A DNA stretch of 12,874 nucleotides from Candidatus Thalassarchaeaceae archaeon (lineage in GTDB: Archaea; Thermoplasmatota; Poseidoniia; Poseidoniales; Thalassarchaeaceae). Shown piece by piece: positions 1-6,747 of this stretch (position 1 is the stretch's first letter; each line of letters begins with the position of its first letter). The notes under the pieces are model-generated. The model did no database searches. It saw only the letters and a list, made by a program, of their open reading frames with translations, and had not been told where the DNA came from. Position numbers and translations under genes: made by a program. The stretch covers positions 6,262-19,135 of the forward strand of contig DUJH01000026.1 in NCBI GenBank assembly GCA_013329905.1, read 5' to 3'.

Positions 1-2
1 GA

Positions 3-287
3 TTCCTCAATGACCAAGTCGCCGTAGTCGCCTCAACCGAGGGCCTGACGACCTCTGCCGCAGTCCATATCAACAGCCTCGAGCGAACTTTCTCGATAGG
101 CATCGACGATGCTTACCGCGGCGGTCAGACAATTATCGGCAGCATCGATGGTGTCGGTGAGGTAGAAATCCACCTCAAGGCAGGCGCCGACACAAGCGGT
201 TACACCCATCACCACACCGAGACTTTCACGGTCTCCGTCCACAAGTGGAACGGAATCCGTAAGCGTATCGAACTCAACGCGCAATAA
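3..287 (+). CDS. C-terminal part of an unrecognised protein (5' end outside window)
   Basis: An open frame enters from the left edge without a start codon and runs 94 codons to a TAA at 285-287. The third codon positions are rich in C (GTC, ATC, CTC, GAC), as in the sure genes here, which favours this strand. The encoded segment has alternating hydrophobic and polar residues (for example VAVVAS, TIIGSI, EVEIHL, ETFTVSV), suggesting beta strands. It holds a His cluster (YTHHHTETF) and ends KRIELNAQ. No transmembrane segment or sorting signal is visible in this part. I do not recognise the family. It is convergent with the epimerase-like gene, with only 20 bp between the two stop codons. A 92-codon TTG-start frame on the opposite strand covers the same DNA and is judged a shadow. 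Confidence 0.55.
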   Translation, partial: FLNDQVAVVASTEGLTTSAAVHINSLERTFSIGIDDAYRGGQTIIGSIDGVGEVEIHLKAGADTSGYTHHHTETFTVSVHKWNGIRKRIELNAQ

Positions 288-307
288 TCGTCTCTGGCCA
301 CGACTGT

Positions 308-1153
308 TCAATGGCCAGCAAACTCGAATGCTTCGCCGAGCATTTCTTCGAGACTAATCTGCGGCGAGAATCCAAGTCGCATCTCAAGATCACGCGCATC
401 GACGACTCCGAAGACTTCCTGCGACTCATCTTGCCCAAGTTCCAATTCGCAACCTGACTTCTCGTTGAAAATTCCTCCAAGGTCATTCATACTGATCGCT
501 TTACCCGACCCGACAGACATACTCTCGCGAGTTGGTGGAGGATTCTCAAGGACGGCACCGATGACTGCAGCAAGGTCCTGGACGTGAACGAAATCTTTCA
601 CTCCGCTACCGTCCCCTGGCACATTGACCCATCCCATCATGCATTCTTGTGCCCACCTGTGCAACAATCCGTTAGCCTCTGAGCCATCGATGTGAACACC
701 TTGAACATTCGAGGCACGGATGATACTCACTGGGCGCTCAGCCTGTGCACGCTCAAGAGCCATTTCTTCCATCCAAAGTTGGCCCTCGGCCGCCACGTCC
801 CGTGGGGCAAGAGTGGAATCATTGCCATAATACGGCTCTTCTGGCTCCCACTGTGGATGAACTCTCAGAGTTCCAACGATGATCAGATGAAGCTCACCGT
901 GCCTATTGACCGCGTCGAGAATCGGCCGCGATTGCTCGCGCATTCGCAGCAATGTCTCGCGGTCATCTCTGCCCAGCGTTGAGTCGACTGGTTTGGAATT
1001 GATATGAACTATCGCTGTGCAGGAGGTCAACAGAGCATCTAGTGCCATCGTATTTTCCAAGGCCTCCGGAGGCACGGGAACAGCCGAATCACCAAGCATC
1101 TCGATGATGTATGGAGCGACGAAGTGGTCGGGGGCACTCACTGCGACCTTCAT
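308..1153 (-). CDS. Atypical NAD(P)-dependent epimerase/dehydratase-like (extended SDR) protein
   Basis: The protein is about 281 aa if it starts at the ATG at 1153 (MKVAVSAPDHFVAPYI). In-frame ATGs at 1180 and 1222 are possible longer starts. Fold-level similarity to extended short-chain dehydrogenases (sugar-nucleotide epimerases) is seen in order: an N-terminal beta-alpha-beta unit, TAIVHINSKP near residue 47 (like the usual AVIHLAA), LHLIIVGTLRVH (like the SS strand), VSIIRASNVQGVH (like R-x-SNVYGP), and KDFVHVQDLAAVI (like the RDFIHVDDLA motif). What is odd is that the glycine-rich GxxGxxG loop is replaced by SAPDHFVA, and no YxxxK pair is visible where the catalytic Tyr and Lys should be (around EGQLWMEEMALE). 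It may therefore bind a nucleotide poorly or act as a non-catalytic or altered enzyme; the substrate is unknown. It is divergent from gcvPA and convergent with the gene at the left edge. Confidence 0.75.
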   Translation of the reverse strand: MKVAVSAPDHFVAPYIIEMLGDSAVPVPPEALENTMALDALLTSCTAIVHINSKPVDSTLGRDDRETLLRMREQSRPILDAVNRHGELHLIIVGTLRVHPQWEPEEPYYGNDSTLAPRDVAAEGQLWMEEMALERAQAERPVSIIRASNVQGVHIDGSEANGLLHRWAQECMMGWVNVPGDGSGVKDFVHVQDLAAVIGAVLENPPPTRESMSVGSGKAISMNDLGGIFNEKSGCELELGQDESQEVFGVVDARDLEMRLGFSPQISLEEMLGEAFEFAGH

Positions 1154-1242
1154 TAGAACACCAATCCTGACCTTCTCCATCAACCTAAGAGTGTGTCGGT
1201 TGGAGGTGTTTGATTCGCTCATCGAACCATTCAAGCACTCTC

Positions 1243-1251
1243 CGTAATACA
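1243..1251 (+). promoter_or_regulatory. Candidate TATA-like element for gcvPA
   Basis: The 1154-1284 divergent intergenic region contains the A/T-rich stretch CGTAATACA. Its centre lies about 26 nt before position 1273, which would give a transcript with a leader of about 12 nt. GAGGGG at 1272-1277 then lies 7 nt before the ATG at 1285, a reasonable ribosome-binding site. This combination is why 1285 is preferred over the in-frame ATG at 1270. The match to an archaeal TATA box is only approximate. Confidence 0.3.
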
Positions 1252-1284
1252 GTAGTTCTGCCTTTGGGCATGAGGGGCTCGCGG

Positions 1285-2652
1285 ATGGACCAATTACCAA
1301 ATCTTGGAAGGGAGCAGGAGATGCTCTCTGCAATGGGGTTTGAGACAATCAATGACTTGTTCTCGGACATACCTGATGGTGTGCGTCGGACGGGCGGACT
1401 TCCGCTGCGTGGCCCGCAGTCAGAGGAGGAAATCTGGGCCGATGCTCAGCGTTTGCTTGGCGCGAATATCGATTTGGACTCGCGCCCATCTTTTCTTGCA
1501 GCGGGCTTGGCTCGAAACTTTGTTCCGACGATGGTCGGTATGCTGGCTACGCGAGGGGAGTTCCTCACCTCTTACACTCCTTACCAGCCAGAGGTTTCTC
1601 AGGGTATGCTGCAGGCGATGTGGGAGTTTCAGACGATGGTTTCCGAGCTTGTCGGTTTACCAGTTGCTAACGTTTCGATGTATGATGCGAGTACGGCTGC
1701 TGCTGAGGCAATCACTTGTGCTGTTCGGGTGAAGGCTCGCAAGGCTGAACAAAAAGGAGTGGTTTATGTTTCACAGTTTGTACCTCCTCACCGACTTTCA
1801 GTGATTGAGAATTATACACAAGGTGGTGGAATTGAACTGCGCATCCTTGAGCATAAGATGGACGGACGCATCGATCTCGATACCGCCGCCGTAGCGGCGG
1901 GAGCCTGTGCTGTATATGTCGAGCAGCCGAATGCATTCGGTGAGTTGGATGAAGGAGTCGCACAGTTGAAGGGAATCATCGGCGAGGATACCGCTCTGAT
2001 TGTTGGCGTTGATGCTGTCTCTCTCGGCATAGTCGAGGCACCTGGTAATTATGGAGCAGATATCGTAGTTGGAGAGGGGCAGCCTTTCGGAATTGGTCCA
2101 ACTGCAGGAGGTCCCATTTACGGCTTGTTCGCATGCGCTAAGGAATACCTACGACAGATGCCGGGTCGTATTGTGGGAAAAACTCTAGATGAGGATGGAC
2201 GTGATGCCTTCACACTGACTCTTTCAACTCGTGAACAACATATTCGTCGTCATCGTGCAACTTCTAACATTTGTTCTAATGAAACACTAATCGCTTTGAT
2301 GGGAGCAATGCACATGGCTTTGCTAGGCCCCGAGGGTTTGGAGAGGCTGGCGCTTCGTGTCGCAGCAGCAACTGAAGCGACCAAGCGAGCAGTGTGCGCG
2401 ATACCGGGAGTCGAATTGGTGGACCCAGAAACCCCTAACTTCCGGGATTTCGCTGTCAAACTGCCAGGAGATGCGGGTGAAGCTGTAGCACACATGGACC
2501 GAGCTGGTGTGCTCGGTGGCCTAGCAATGGGTGAGTGGTGGGAATCGATGTCGAATTGTCTCTTAATCGGTTGCGATGAGCGGACTAGTCAGACAGACAT
2601 TGATGCGCTCGTCGCCGCTCTATCCTCATGGGTTTCGGAGGTGAGCGCCTGA
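1285..2652 (+). CDS. gcvPA: Glycine dehydrogenase (decarboxylating) subunit 1 (P-protein alpha)
   Basis: This is subunit 1 of the two-subunit P-protein of the glycine cleavage system. With GcvPB it decarboxylates glycine and passes the aminomethyl group to lipoyl-GcvH in the cytoplasm. The protein is 455 aa from the chosen ATG, close to the usual size of about 450. Family hallmarks are readable in order: an N-terminal EMLSAMGFETINDLFSDIP helix region, SFLAAG, TSYTPYQPEVSQGMLQ, EFQTMVSEL, ANVSMYDAST, GEGQPFGIGPTAGGPIYG, PGRIVG, and TREQHIRRHRATSNIC-NE. The PLP lysine is in the partner subunit, as expected. GAGGGG 7 nt before the start supports ATG 1285; ATG 1270 would add five residues. The stop overlaps the start of gcvPB, so the two are almost certainly co-transcribed and translationally coupled. 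No gcvT or gcvH is in the window. Confidence 0.97.
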   Translation: MDQLPNLGREQEMLSAMGFETINDLFSDIPDGVRRTGGLPLRGPQSEEEIWADAQRLLGANIDLDSRPSFLAAGLARNFVPTMVGMLATRGEFLTSYTPYQPEVSQGMLQAMWEFQTMVSELVGLPVANVSMYDASTAAAEAITCAVRVKARKAEQKGVVYVSQFVPPHRLSVIENYTQGGGIELRILEHKMDGRIDLDTAAVAAGACAVYVEQPNAFGELDEGVAQLKGIIGEDTALIVGVDAVSLGIVEAPGNYGADIVVGEGQPFGIGPTAGGPIYGLFACAKEYLRQMPGRIVGKTLDEDGRDAFTLTLSTREQHIRRHRATSNICSNETLIALMGAMHMALLGPEGLERLALRVAAATEATKRAVCAIPGVELVDPETPNFRDFAVKLPGDAGEAVAHMDRAGVLGGLAMGEWWESMSNCLLIGCDERTSQTDIDALVAALSSWVSEVSA

Positions 2653-4136
2653 GCGACATCTACCAATTCAAAGGTGCCGCTGGCACTGGATGGTCGCAGC
2701 CTGCGCCGATTTTGGAGGAGGCTGGAGATACAGTTCCTGCAAGCCTGCGCAGGACCCGCCTTCCTCGCTGGCCACGCGCCAGCGAGCCGGAACTGGTTCG
2801 CCACTATACTTGGCTCTCACAGCGTAATTTCGGCATCGATACCGGATTCTATCCGCTCGGTTCGTGCACGATGAAGCATAATCCCCGTGTCAACGAGAGA
2901 ATCGCCCAACTCCCTGGTATCGACCGTATCCACCCACTTCAGCCCGAGCATCAGATTCAGGGGCTACTCTCGATTTTCTATGAGATGCAGGAAATGCTCG
3001 AGATTTGCTCCGGCATGGATCAAGTCACACTGCAACCGGTTGCCGGCGCACAGGGTGAATTCGCAGCGATGAGATGCATTCAGGAATATCATCGCGAAAG
3101 TGGCCAGGAACAAAGAGACAAGGTAATTGTCCCTGATTCCGCACATGGCACAAACCCCGCTTCAGCAGCAATGTGTGGCTACGAAATCATCGAAATTCCA
3201 AGCGGTGAAGATGGCCGACTCAACCTTGAGGCGCTGCGCGCCGCCGTTGGAGATGATACAGCTGCGATGATGATTACCAATCCTAGCACCCTTGGCGTAT
3301 TTGAACCAGAAATCGCCGAAGCCGCAGAAATCGTTCATTCAGCCGGTGGCCAAATGTACTACGATGGAGCGAACTTCAACGCCATCCTTGGGAAAACTGA
3401 CCCCGGCAGAATGGGCTTCGACGCAGTCCACTACAATCTCCACAAGACCTTCAGTCAGCCTCACGGAGGAGGTGGGCCTGGCAGTGGTCCAATCGGAGTG
3501 AAAGCACATCTAGCAAAATACCTACCAGCCCCGCTCACCGATCGTGAGGAAGCAAGCGATGGAGGAGCAACCGGTGATGGATACCGTTACTTCTGGCGTA
3601 CTCCGGAGAATACTATTGGAAAGGTCCAGCAGTGGCACGGAAATTCTGGAGCAGTGGTCCGTTCGTGGGCATTCTACCGACGCTACGGACGCGAATTAGA
3701 GCGCATGAGCGAGCACGCTGTTCTCAACGCAAATTACCTCCGCCATCGCATTATGCAAGGTGCCGAAGGAGTCCACGCAATGCCGCTCAACGGAGCCCCA
3801 GCGAAAGTGGTCAAGCATGAATTTACACTCTCGATGAGTCCACTCAAGGAAGCAGTCGGAGTCACAGCCAAAGACATCGCGAAACGTCTGCTCGACTATG
3901 GATACATGTCTCCTACACTCTACTTCCCGATGATTGTCCCGGAGTGTTTGATGATCGAGCCTACCGAGACTGAATCGAAGGAGGTTCTCGACAAATTCGC
4001 CGAAGATTTCCTCAAGATACTTGGCGAAGATCCAGAACTCATAATCACCGCGCCGCACACAACCGATGTGCGGCGTGTCGACGAAGTCCTCGCAGCGCGC
4101 TCCCTCGTCCTCAAACATCCATTCGACGAGGAATGA
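2628..4136 (+). CDS. gcvPB: Glycine dehydrogenase (decarboxylating) subunit 2 (P-protein beta, PLP-binding)
   Basis: This is the PLP-carrying subunit of the split P-protein and works with GcvPA in glycine cleavage. It is 502 aa from ATG 2628. Motifs include ELVRHYTWLSQRNFGID-GFYPLGSCTMKHNPR (residues 55-87), LQPVAGAQGEFAAM, PDSAHGTNPASA (169-180), MYYDGAN (243-249) and the PLP lysine K273 in NLHKTFSQPHGGGGPG. The C-terminal half has PMIVPECLMIEPTETE, typical of the family. The start is uncertain. ATG 2628 overlaps gcvPA by 25 bases and has no visible ribosome-binding site, while a perfect GGAGGTGA at 2637-2644 lies 4 nt before an in-frame CTG at 2649 that overlaps the gcvPA stop as CTGA. Starting at that CTG gives 495 aa, removing the first seven residues. 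No other ATG, GTG or TTG occurs in frame nearby until a TTG about 29 residues in. Confidence 0.97.
   Translation: MGFGGERLSDIYQFKGAAGTGWSQPAPILEEAGDTVPASLRRTRLPRWPRASEPELVRHYTWLSQRNFGIDTGFYPLGSCTMKHNPRVNERIAQLPGIDRIHPLQPEHQIQGLLSIFYEMQEMLEICSGMDQVTLQPVAGAQGEFAAMRCIQEYHRESGQEQRDKVIVPDSAHGTNPASAAMCGYEIIEIPSGEDGRLNLEALRAAVGDDTAAMMITNPSTLGVFEPEIAEAAEIVHSAGGQMYYDGANFNAILGKTDPGRMGFDAVHYNLHKTFSQPHGGGGPGSGPIGVKAHLAKYLPAPLTDREEASDGGATGDGYRYFWRTPENTIGKVQQWHGNSGAVVRSWAFYRRYGRELERMSEHAVLNANYLRHRIMQGAEGVHAMPLNGAPAKVVKHEFTLSMSPLKEAVGVTAKDIAKRLLDYGYMSPTLYFPMIVPECLMIEPTETESKEVLDKFAEDFLKILGEDPELIITAPHTTDVRRVDEVLAARSLVLKHPFDEE
2637..2644 (+). promoter_or_regulatory. Perfect Shine-Dalgarno GGAGGTGA at the gcvPA/gcvPB junction
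   Basis: The eight bases are a full complement to the archaeal 16S rRNA 3' end. They sit inside the last codons of gcvPA and downstream of the only ATG available to gcvPB (2628). The next in-frame codon at usable spacing is CTG 2649, which overlaps the gcvPA stop in a CTGA arrangement like the common ATGA coupling. The site therefore argues for initiation at the CTG, or for ribosome re-initiation near it. Confidence 0.6.
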
Positions 4137-4167
4137 GCGTACGAAACCCCGAGTATCGGCGCGAACC

Positions 4168-4173
4168 AAATAC
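4168..4173 (+). promoter_or_regulatory. Candidate TATA-like element for the membrane protein gene
   Basis: AAATAC is centred about 25 nt before the ATG at 4195 in the 58-bp gap after gcvPB. That spacing is expected for a leaderless archaeal transcript. No ribosome-binding site precedes the ATG, which fits a leaderless start. The motif is short and could occur by chance. Confidence 0.3.
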
Positions 4174-4194
4174 GAGCGGCCCAACGCAAGCACG

Positions 4195-5055
4195 ATGCAG
4201 GCCGCTCGCGACTCCGACTGGCTGGCGGGAGAGGAACGTTGGTACCCGGCCAGTGAATCAGTCCCTGAATCGCTTGCCGGTGAAGTCAATCCGCCCGAGT
4301 CTTGGAGCGTTACTGACCACCGTGAAGGTGGACGAGGTTGGATGCGACAACGTTTGCAGCCCCTCGGACCAATGATTCTCTACACAACTGCTTGGGCGCC
4401 TTTTTTCCTTATTGCATCGCTCGCGCCTTTGGTATTTCCAGGCAATACCCCTGACGACCAGAATGTAGCTATGGCATTGTTTGCAATCAGTTGGTTGCTG
4501 CTTTTCGTTCCATTTTCAAAGCTGCGCGATGGATTAGAAAATCGAGCTAGCGCAAACCTTCTCGACCTCTATCCATTTGAAACGGGATTGATGGTTCTGG
4601 GAACTCTCCTTTTCTTGCTGCATGTGATAATCGACCCACGATTTGGTGGTATTTCTTTCGTATTTTTCGCTTACGCGCAATATCGAACCATCGGCAATAT
4701 CACAGTCAGTGCCGGACATAATTCTGCACGCTGGTTACTCCCCATCGAATCTTCCGACTTCTCCAAAGACATCCTCGCGCAGGGCTGGGTAGAAGTTTCG
4801 GCTGTGTTCCGTAACGGCCCGCTGGCACAGTGGGATGGGCCGTTACCCGATTACGCTGCGGACCTCACAGGAGTCACCCGCGGCGACTCAACTTTCGTGG
4901 CTTTCACTCTCAAACATAGAGGGGGGACGATGCATGATCCATTCTCCGAGAAGTTGGTTGAAAAGCAGGCTTTCGCAGAGTTATTTGCGTCCTCTCCGCT
5001 GATCATTGCGGGCGAGGCTTGGCCCGAGAGATTCATCGCTCCAGCCGAGCAGTGA
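4195..5055 (+). CDS. Unrecognised membrane protein, about four transmembrane helices
   Basis: This 286-aa protein belongs to no family I recognise. The N-terminal ~57 residues are hydrophilic and Trp/Glu-rich (SDWLAGEERWYP). Hydrophobic segments follow at about 58-83 (PMILYTTAWAPFFLIASL), 91-107 (VAMALFAISWLLLFVPF), 131-147 (GLMVLGTLLFLLHVII) and 150-165 (FGGISFVFFAYAQY). The C-terminal ~120 residues look soluble and mixed alpha/beta, ending IIAGEAWPERFIAPAEQ. No catalytic motif or signal peptide is evident. ATG 4195 is preferred because the sequence before it in this frame overlaps gcvPB and is low-complexity, and a TATA-like box lies 25 nt upstream; ATG 4342 just before the first helix is an alternative. 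It sits between gcvPB and purE on the same strand, which may mean co-expression but gives no clear functional hint. Confidence 0.8.
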   Translation: MQAARDSDWLAGEERWYPASESVPESLAGEVNPPESWSVTDHREGGRGWMRQRLQPLGPMILYTTAWAPFFLIASLAPLVFPGNTPDDQNVAMALFAISWLLLFVPFSKLRDGLENRASANLLDLYPFETGLMVLGTLLFLLHVIIDPRFGGISFVFFAYAQYRTIGNITVSAGHNSARWLLPIESSDFSKDILAQGWVEVSAVFRNGPLAQWDGPLPDYAADLTGVTRGDSTFVAFTLKHRGGTMHDPFSEKLVEKQAFAELFASSPLIIAGEAWPERFIAPAEQ

Positions 5056-5115
5056 CTAATTTGCGGGAGTCGGGCCATTCGGCAGGCATTTGAACCGGCC
5101 GTGGCCCGCTGTGGC

Positions 5116-5589
5116 ATGGACATTTGTGTTGTTCTGGGCTCCAAGTCCGACATGCCAATAGCCGAGAAGTGCCGAAGCGTGCTCGACAAGTTCGATGTGA
5201 ACTACGAGATACGCGTAGCTTCGGCGCACCGCGCGCCAAAGTATCTCGAGGGAATCATCGAGGCGGCTGAGTCTGATGGCTGCCAAGTCTTCATCGGAAT
5301 GGCTGGTGTGGCAGCCGCTCTACCCGGCGTCATCGCCTCGATGACAACAAAGCCGGTAATCGGTGTTCCAGTCGGCGGCAAAGTCCCTCTCGACTCACTC
5401 CTGTCAATAGTTCAGATGCCGCCCGGAATGCCGGTCGCCACCGTCGGCGTCGACCGCGGAGATAATGCAGGGGCTCTGGCCGTACAGATACTAGCCACTT
5501 CCAACGACGCGCTCGCTGCAGCCTACTCCGATTACAGATCAGCGATGACTGCGAAGGTCATCTCAGACGACGAGTCTATCCAAGGGTGA
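5116..5589 (+). CDS. purE: 5-(carboxyamino)imidazole ribonucleotide mutase / AIR carboxylase (PurE)
   Basis: PurE makes CAIR in de novo purine synthesis, either by rearranging N5-CAIR or by carboxylating AIR. The protein is 157 aa from ATG 5116; a GTG at 5101 would add five residues. Motifs are MDICVVLGSKSDMP at the N-terminus, VASAHRAP (residues 34-41, with the conserved SAHR), GMAGVAAALPGV (61-72), KPVIGVPVGG, and DSLLSIVQMPPGMPVATVGV. The overall pattern is class I-like and archaeal (VDRGDNAG). The loop usually reading AAHLPG here reads AAALPG, so the conserved His is Ala68. No purK lies in the window, and many archaea lack it. The gene abuts guaAB closely (stop at 5587-5589), consistent with one purine operon. 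A weak TATA-like CATTTGAA lies about 25 nt before the ATG. Confidence 0.95.
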   Translation: MDICVVLGSKSDMPIAEKCRSVLDKFDVNYEIRVASAHRAPKYLEGIIEAAESDGCQVFIGMAGVAAALPGVIASMTTKPVIGVPVGGKVPLDSLLSIVQMPPGMPVATVGVDRGDNAGALAVQILATSNDALAAAYSDYRSAMTAKVISDDESIQG

Positions 5590-5594
5590 ATTCA

Positions 5595-6542
5595 ATGATG
5601 AATACCCAGATGCTGGTCGACGAGGCCATTGAGGCTCTCGAGTCACAAATCAATGATACAGCAATCATTGCTTGTTCAGGAGGAATCGATAGTTCGGTGG
5701 CTGCAATACTAGCTCACCGTGCTGTCGGAAGTCTGCTTCACTGCGTCTACGTCGATACCGGTTTCATGCGTAAGGGAGAGACCGAAGAAGTGCGCGAGAT
5801 GTTCGCGGAGATGGGCATTAAGCTGAAGGTAGTGGATGCGTCAGAACGGTTTTTCCACCATCTTGAAGGAGTCACCGATCCAGAGCACAAGCGCAAGGTA
5901 ATCGGTGAGCAATTCATTCGTGTCTTTGAGGAAGAACAGGCCAACTGCGGCGCTAAATTCCTAGTTCAAGGGACCATAGCACCCGACTGGATTGAGTCTG
6001 GTGGCGGCGAGCGAGATGTCATCAAGAGTCACCACAATGTGGGTGGTCTACCAGAGGATGTCGACCTAATCATCGTCGAACCTCTACGCGAATTCTACAA
6101 GGATGAGGTTCGCCAAATCGCTCGTGAATTGAAAATTAAATCCAGCGAGCGGCAACCATTTCCTGGACCTGGCCTCGCCGTGCGAGTCCTCGGTGATTTG
6201 ACTCGCCCGCGCGTCGAGGCCTGCCGCGAAGCCTGTCACATAGTCGAAGTCCGGCTTCGCGAAGCAGCGGCTGAAGGTAAGTGCGACATTCCGTGGCAGT
6301 ATTTCGCTGCCCTACTACCTGTGCGTTCCGTTGGGGTGCACGGAGATGCTCGTGTTCATGGCGAGACCGTCGTAGTGCGCGCGGTGACAAGCCTCGATGG
6401 TATGTCCGCACGATACTCTGAGATTCCTCACGGTGTCCTCGCTGGAATCAGTACCGAAATTACGAACAAACTCAAGGGGCAAGTGAATAGAGTCGTTTAC
6501 GACATCACTCACAAGCCACCAGGAACTATCGAGTGGGAGTGA
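5595..6542 (+). CDS. guaAB: GMP synthase, ATP-pyrophosphatase subunit (subunit B, archaeal split form)
   Basis: This subunit adenylates XMP and aminates it to GMP, using ammonia from a separate glutaminase subunit (GuaAA) that is not in this window. The PP-loop SGGIDSS lies about residues 28-34. Further family motifs are VYVDTGFMRKGE, GTIAPDWIESGG, IKSHHNVGGLPEDV, QPFPGPGLAVRVLGDLT, and the dimerisation-domain ending VVYDITHKPPGTIEWE, which is diagnostic. The protein is 315 aa from ATG 5595. GGGTGA at 5584-5589 is a good ribosome-binding site 5 nt before it. A GTG at 5586 overlapping the purE stop (GTGA) and an ATG at 5598 are alternatives. It is the last gene of the + strand run and is followed by an 8-T tract. 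Confidence 0.97.
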   Translation: MMNTQMLVDEAIEALESQINDTAIIACSGGIDSSVAAILAHRAVGSLLHCVYVDTGFMRKGETEEVREMFAEMGIKLKVVDASERFFHHLEGVTDPEHKRKVIGEQFIRVFEEEQANCGAKFLVQGTIAPDWIESGGGERDVIKSHHNVGGLPEDVDLIIVEPLREFYKDEVRQIARELKIKSSERQPFPGPGLAVRVLGDLTRPRVEACREACHIVEVRLREAAAEGKCDIPWQYFAALLPVRSVGVHGDARVHGETVVVRAVTSLDGMSARYSEIPHGVLAGISTEITNKLKGQVNRVVYDITHKPPGTIEWE

Positions 6543-6573
6543 GCCGTAGTTCACTTCTTTCAAGCACTGATTA

Positions 6574-6581
6574 TTTTTTTT
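6574..6581 (+). terminator. Poly-T tract after guaAB, candidate archaeal terminator
   Basis: Eight consecutive T residues occur 32 nt after the guaAB stop codon, the position expected for intrinsic archaeal termination, which needs mainly a U-tract. A weak 6-bp inverted repeat (CACTTC at 6552-6557, GAAGTG at 6582-6587) flanks it but does not form a classical stem before the T run. Confidence 0.5.
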
Positions 6582-6585
6582 GAAG

Positions 6586-6600
6586 TGGCAAAGTTTGCCA
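6586..6600. repeat. Perfect 7-bp palindrome TGGCAAA-G-TTTGCCA
   Basis: Two 7-base arms are perfectly complementary around a central G. It lies just after the T-tract and about 70 bp before the tRNA gene. As RNA only a 5-bp stem with a 5-nt loop could form, so a protein-binding site on DNA is as likely as a hairpin. Nothing ties it to a regulator. Confidence 0.4.
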
Positions 6601-6670
6601 ATGTTCAGAATTCCGAAGTGACTACTACTACCCGATTCTTTCATGAAGGGGAGAACCGGCGCAGGGCTGG

Positions 6671-6746
6671 GCCGACATAGCTTAGTTGGTGGAGCGGTGG
6701 ACTGTTAATCCACAGGTCGCAGGTTCGAGTCCTGCTGTCGGCGCCA
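6671..6746 (+). tRNA. tRNA-Asn (anticodon GTT), CCA encoded
   Basis: A complete cloverleaf is readable: acceptor stem GCCGACA (6671-6677) pairs with TGTCGGC (6736-6742). The anticodon stem GTGGA/TCCAC (6697-6701 and 6709-6713) encloses the loop CTGTTAA with GTT at 6704-6706. The T arm is GCAGG-TTCGAGT-CCTGC (6719-6735). The discriminator base is G6743 and a genomic CCA follows at 6744-6746. No intron is present. The 3' end is 1 nt from the stop codon of the convergent surface-protein gene. Confidence 0.97.
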
Positions 6747-6747
6747 C

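Noticed and set aside
33..311. 92-codon frame on the - strand with a TTG start overlapping the epimerase stop (TTGA)
   Set aside because: It covers the same DNA as the + strand frame to 287, which has better codon usage (C-rich third positions). The - product has scattered Cys/Arg and no recognisable pattern.
3696..4289. 197-codon - strand frame opposite the 3' end of gcvPB
   Set aside because: The + strand encodes conserved gcvPB motifs there; the opposite frame has no recognisable features and extends over two real genes.
4133..4375. 80-codon + frame starting at ATGA overlapping the gcvPB stop
   Set aside because: The overlap looks operon-like, but the product is Arg/Pro-rich without fold features and shares 180 bp with the well-supported membrane protein gene in another frame.
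6569..6583. ATTATTTTTTTT as a TATA box for the tRNA gene
   Set aside because: It lies about 90 nt before the mature tRNA 5' end, too far for an archaeal promoter; a terminator for guaAB fits better.
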